This document shows positions 61,228 through 64,000 of a DNA stretch of 64,000 bases, piece by piece. The DNA lies in assembly GCF_029210395.1 (NCBI RefSeq), contig NZ_JARGDP010000007.1:1-64000 (forward strand), given 5' to 3'. The position numbers and the translations under genes are program-made. This DNA comes from Petrocella sp. FN5. GTDB taxonomy: Bacteria > Bacillota > Clostridia > Lachnospirales > Vallitaleaceae. The notes beneath the pieces were generated by a model, which was not told where the DNA came from, searched no databases, and saw only the letters and a program-made list of their open reading frames with translations. Within the stretch, counting starts at the first letter, position 1. Every line of letters starts with the position of its first letter.

Positions 61228-62667
61228 ATGGGTTATGAAGATTATGAAATAGTCATGGGTCTTGAAGTGCACTCAGAACTTAAGACCAACACAAAGATAT
61301 TTTGCGATTGTAAGAATGAATTCGGTGGTGAACCCAATACCCACTGTTGCCCTATTTGCACAGGGATGCCGGGAACGCTACCTGTACTCAACGGAAAAGT
61401 TGTGGAGTATGCCATAAAGGCAGGTCTTGCAACCCATTGTAAGATCAACCAATTTAGTAAACAGGATAGAAAAAATTATTTCTATCCGGATCTACCGAAG
61501 GCTTACCAAGTCTCTCAGTTTGATTTACCTTTATGTTATGAGGGAGAAGTTGAGATTGAAGTTGAAGGTGAGATTAGGAAAATTGGGATCACAAGAATTC
61601 ACATTGAAGAAGATGCCGGAAAGCTCAATCATGAGATTGGTGGCACCTTGGTGGATTATAACCGTTGTGGCATTCCTTTAATTGAGATTGTATCAGAACC
61701 GGACTTTAGATCACCGGTTGAAGTGGGCATATATATGGAAAAGCTTAGAACCATTTTGCTTTATGCAGATGTATCCGATTGTAAAATGAACGAAGGATCT
61801 CTAAGATGTGACGTGAACCTCTCCGTACGTAAAAAAGGTGTAAAAATACTTGGCACAAGAACAGAGATGAAAAACATCAACTCCTTTAGTTTTGCTGTAA
61901 AAGCTGCTGAGTACGAAGCCAAAAGACAAATAAAAGTCTTAGAATCGGGAGGTACCATCATTCAGGAAACTAGACGATGGGATGAAGCAAAGGGTATAAC
62001 TGTCTCCATGCGTACGAAGGAAGAAGCCCATGATTACAGATATTTCCCTGAACCGGATTTGATGCCGATTATTACAACCGATGAACAGATTCTTAAATGG
62101 AAAGCATCACTCCCAGTTATGCCAGATGTGAGAAAAGCTAGTTATATGGAGGATTATGGGTTGGGAAGCAAAGAGGCGGACATTCTAGTGGCCTCCAGAA
62201 AAATGGCTGATTTCTTTGAAGCCGGTGCCAGTTGCTCCAAGAACCCAAAAGCGGTCGCCAATTGGATTATCTCTGAAGTGTATAGTCGTTTGAATGAAGA
62301 TGAAAAAGAACAAGGTCCTATGCCCATTAAGGGAGAAGATCTTGGCAACTTGGTTAATCTGATTGAAGAAGGAACAATTAGTGGCAAAATGGCTAAGACT
62401 GTTTTTGAAAAAATGTGGCAAACCGGTAAATCCCCAGCGACCATTGTGGAAGAAGAAGGCTTAAAGCAAAACAGTGATGAAGATGCTTTAAGAACCATCG
62501 CTACAGAGGTGCTGAATAATAACGAAAAAATTGTAGCCGATTATTTAGGTGGCAAGGAAGCAGCCATTCAGTCACTTATGGGACAAATGATGAAAGCCAC
62601 TAAAGGCAAGGCCAACCCTAAGATGGTCATTGATTTATTAAAAGAATTATTAGAAGCAATGAGGTAA
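61228..62667 (+). CDS. gatB: Asp/Glu-tRNA amidotransferase subunit B
   Basis: A 479-residue kinase-amidotransferase subunit that activates the tRNA-bound carboxylate with ATP and transfers ammonia. YEIVMGLEVHSEL at the N-terminus, FCDCKNEFGGEPNTHCCPIC (zinc-binding cysteines), RKNYFYPDLPKAYQVSQ and EGSLRCDVNLSVR are signatures. The C-terminal YqeY-like helical domain binds tRNA. Start after AGGAGGG. Ends gatCAB, so glutaminyl or asparaginyl tRNA is made indirectly here. Confidence 0.97.
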   Translation: MGYEDYEIVMGLEVHSELKTNTKIFCDCKNEFGGEPNTHCCPICTGMPGTLPVLNGKVVEYAIKAGLATHCKINQFSKQDRKNYFYPDLPKAYQVSQFDLPLCYEGEVEIEVEGEIRKIGITRIHIEEDAGKLNHEIGGTLVDYNRCGIPLIEIVSEPDFRSPVEVGIYMEKLRTILLYADVSDCKMNEGSLRCDVNLSVRKKGVKILGTRTEMKNINSFSFAVKAAEYEAKRQIKVLESGGTIIQETRRWDEAKGITVSMRTKEEAHDYRYFPEPDLMPIITTDEQILKWKASLPVMPDVRKASYMEDYGLGSKEADILVASRKMADFFEAGASCSKNPKAVANWIISEVYSRLNEDEKEQGPMPIKGEDLGNLVNLIEEGTISGKMAKTVFEKMWQTGKSPATIVEEEGLKQNSDEDALRTIATEVLNNNEKIVADYLGGKEAAIQSLMGQMMKATKGKANPKMVIDLLKELLEAMR

Positions 62668-62668
62668 T

Positions 62669-62716
62669 AAAAAGGTGGACATTCACAAGGATAACGTGAA
62701 GGTCCACCTTTTTTTA
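62669..62716. terminator. Bidirectional terminator after gatB
   Basis: AAAAGGTGGAC (62670-62680) pairs with GTCCACCTTTT (62702-62712), with TTCAC/GTGAA inside, then a T run. It overlaps the end of the convergent permease gene. Confidence 0.85.
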
Positions 62717-63490
62717 AGCATTGCCGATGACATGCGGCTTTAGGCGATCATAGTCATCAAAAGCCCTTGACCTTGTTAGATAGATGGCCAGTACAGCCGT
62801 CAGATACCGTGTGGTGAAGATGGCAATCATGATGGCAATCTGATATTTAATGGCTGTAATAGGGATAGACCCGCCAAGAATCTGTCCGGTCATCATGCCA
62901 GGTAAGGAAACCAAGCCAATGGTCTCTATAGATGCAATGGTTGGGGATATTGAGCTTTTTAGAGCATGAACAAAATAAGGTTTTAACGCTTCAGAACGAC
63001 TGGCAGATAGGGAAAGATTATAGTAATAGGTTTTTTCACCGTCTTTAATCTGCTTGTAAAAAGTGTTAATGGCAAGAATATTGCCGCTTAGACTATTACC
63101 AAGTAGCATACCGCCAATAGGAATCAGATATTGGGCATCAAAAATATCCGTCAGATTCACAATAAAATAATTAAAGAACATGAGTACAAGAAAATGGGGT
63201 ATAAAAACAGCCAACCAGATAAGAAACCCAAATGTCTTAATGGATAGCTTGGTGGTTTTTAACATTGAATAGCTTGCAATGGTCATCATGAGCATGATAT
63301 AGATGACATTAATCCAAGGTGTATTCTGATCAAAAAGCCATTGAAGGACTAAACCAATTAGAGAAAGCTGTAGAATCATTCTGAAAATAGCGAAGGCAAT
63401 CTTAACATTCATCTTAATGGCATAATGAATATTAAAAAGGAAAACAGGTAAAACAAGGAAGAACAACATATACATATTAGATGTTTCCAT
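62714..63490 (-). CDS. fetB: FetB-like ABC transporter permease (UPF0014)
   Basis: A 258-residue membrane protein with about seven hydrophobic segments. SLSASRSEALKPYF and the following SISPTIASIETIGLVSLPGMMTGQILGG are the signature of FetB/YbbM permeases, which with FetA have been linked to iron homeostasis and oxidative stress resistance. Its start shares one base (TAATG) with the stop of the ATPase gene, so the two are coupled. Confidence 0.9.
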   Translation of the reverse strand: METSNMYMLFFLVLPVFLFNIHYAIKMNVKIAFAIFRMILQLSLIGLVLQWLFDQNTPWINVIYIMLMMTIASYSMLKTTKLSIKTFGFLIWLAVFIPHFLVLMFFNYFIVNLTDIFDAQYLIPIGGMLLGNSLSGNILAINTFYKQIKDGEKTYYYNLSLSASRSEALKPYFVHALKSSISPTIASIETIGLVSLPGMMTGQILGGSIPITAIKYQIAIMIAIFTTRYLTAVLAIYLTRSRAFDDYDRLKPHVIGNA

Positions 63491-64000
63491 TAAAAAGTCA
63501 CCTCCCTAAGACTGCTTTCACTTTTCCAAAGGGCATCGTGAGATACAATAATAACGGTAGCATCCAGATTCATGATGTGATTCATAATTAAAGCCTTAAG
63601 ATCGTGGTCAAGACCTGATGTTATTTCATCTAGTAATAGATAAGGTCTATTAAGTAGAAGGGCAATAATTAGTCCGATACGTTGTCTCTCACCACCGGAG
63701 AATTCTTGGATTTGGGTACTTAGAACTTGATCATCCAGTTGGAATGTTTTGCTAAGTGAAAGGAAATTGTCCTTATAATCCTTAATATGATGATTGACTT
63801 TGTATGAAAAAATCTTATCTAGCAAGGCTTCAGTGGTTAAAGATGGCAGATCCGTATCTTGGCTGACATAGGCGATTTTTTCACGTATGGCTTTTAGGTT
63901 GTGATGGTTTAATGTCATACCATCTATGACAATATCACCACTGTCCGGTTTGTCAAAGCCTAACAGAAAACGGATGAGTGTGGTTTTCCCACTCCCTGAA
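63490..64000 (-). CDS. fetA: FetA-like ABC transporter ATPase, 5'-partial
   Basis: The N-terminus lies beyond the right window edge. The visible 170 residues begin in Walker A (SGSGKTTL, near 63980-63999). VSQDTDLP is the Q-loop, EFSGGERQRIGL the ABC signature, LLLDEITSGLD Walker B and IVSHD the H-loop. An internal ATG at 63918 is not the true start, because the frame continues upstream through Walker A. It partners the FetB permease. Substrate probably iron, inferred from the family. Confidence 0.88.
   Translation of the reverse strand, partial: SGSGKTTLIRFLLGFDKPDSGDIVIDGMTLNHHNLKAIREKIAYVSQDTDLPSLTTEALLDKIFSYKVNHHIKDYKDNFLSLSKTFQLDDQVLSTQIQEFSGGERQRIGLIIALLLNRPYLLLDEITSGLDHDLKALIMNHIMNLDATVIIVSHDALWKSESSLREVTF

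Overview
The window looks like low-GC Firmicutes chromosome, most probably an anaerobic member of the Clostridia. The evidence is AGGAGG-type ribosome binding sites, many hairpin-plus-T-run terminators, Rex, a class I-like hybrid cluster protein, a pyrophosphate-type phosphofructokinase, GatCAB, a SleB-like hydrolase, DegV and ABC-F. The genus cannot be fixed from sequence alone. No rRNA, tRNA or CRISPR array was seen.

Left region (1 to about 7.9 kb) is accessory DNA that reads as an integron-type gene cassette array. Short unrelated genes (small membrane proteins, tandem SH3-like protein, nitroreductase, reversed toxin-antitoxin pair, two GNATs, flavodoxin, serine hydrolase) lie almost all on the + strand with no promoters of their own visible. 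Each is followed by an imperfect inverted repeat ending in a GTTA-type box, as attC sites do. Boxes lie at about 429, 987, 1733, 2485, 3173, 3825, 4284 and 5859. Three sites share the arm GTCAACTC, and two also share a 16-base core. No integrase gene lies in the window. The right part of this region is decaying: a nonsense-mutated serine hydrolase, a headless VanZ fragment and other fragments. It ends with a membrane protein carrying a caspase-like His/Cys dyad.

From 8 kb the sequence is mostly conserved chromosome. 8.1-15.3 kb: an uncharacterised protein, a ClpE-like unfoldase, an LRAT-domain protein, and a gnd-zwf-cyclase operon feeding NAD(P)H and pentose phosphates. 15.5-20.3 kb: an unusual operon of a cytoplasmic substrate-binding-like protein, a HypB-like GTPase and an ABC ATPase with no permease, followed by hcp. 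I judge this the best candidate for an undescribed metal or cofactor system. 20.4-35.4 kb: PlsC, a degenerate GGDEF protein, DUF554, an AP2-like DNA-binding protein, SleB-like hydrolase, threonine synthase, CDF transporter, HD-GYP, PPi-PFK, a UBA-like membrane protein with a two-component system, a hydroxyacid dehydrogenase and DegV.

35.4-49.4 kb: a 119-bp tandem duplication before a lipoprotein gene, leuS, an isocitrate dehydrogenase with its probable GntR regulator, an ABC-F ATPase, rex, acpS, the NAD(P)HX repair enzyme, alr and a MATE pump with a structured leader. 49.4-56.3 kb is less stable: an N-terminally short hydrolase, a decayed serine recombinase, exoA, an MFS transporter, and a TrmO-UvrA-like fusion broken by an internal deletion. 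56.4-64 kb: yebC, ligA, gatCAB and a FetAB-type ABC transporter cut by the window end.
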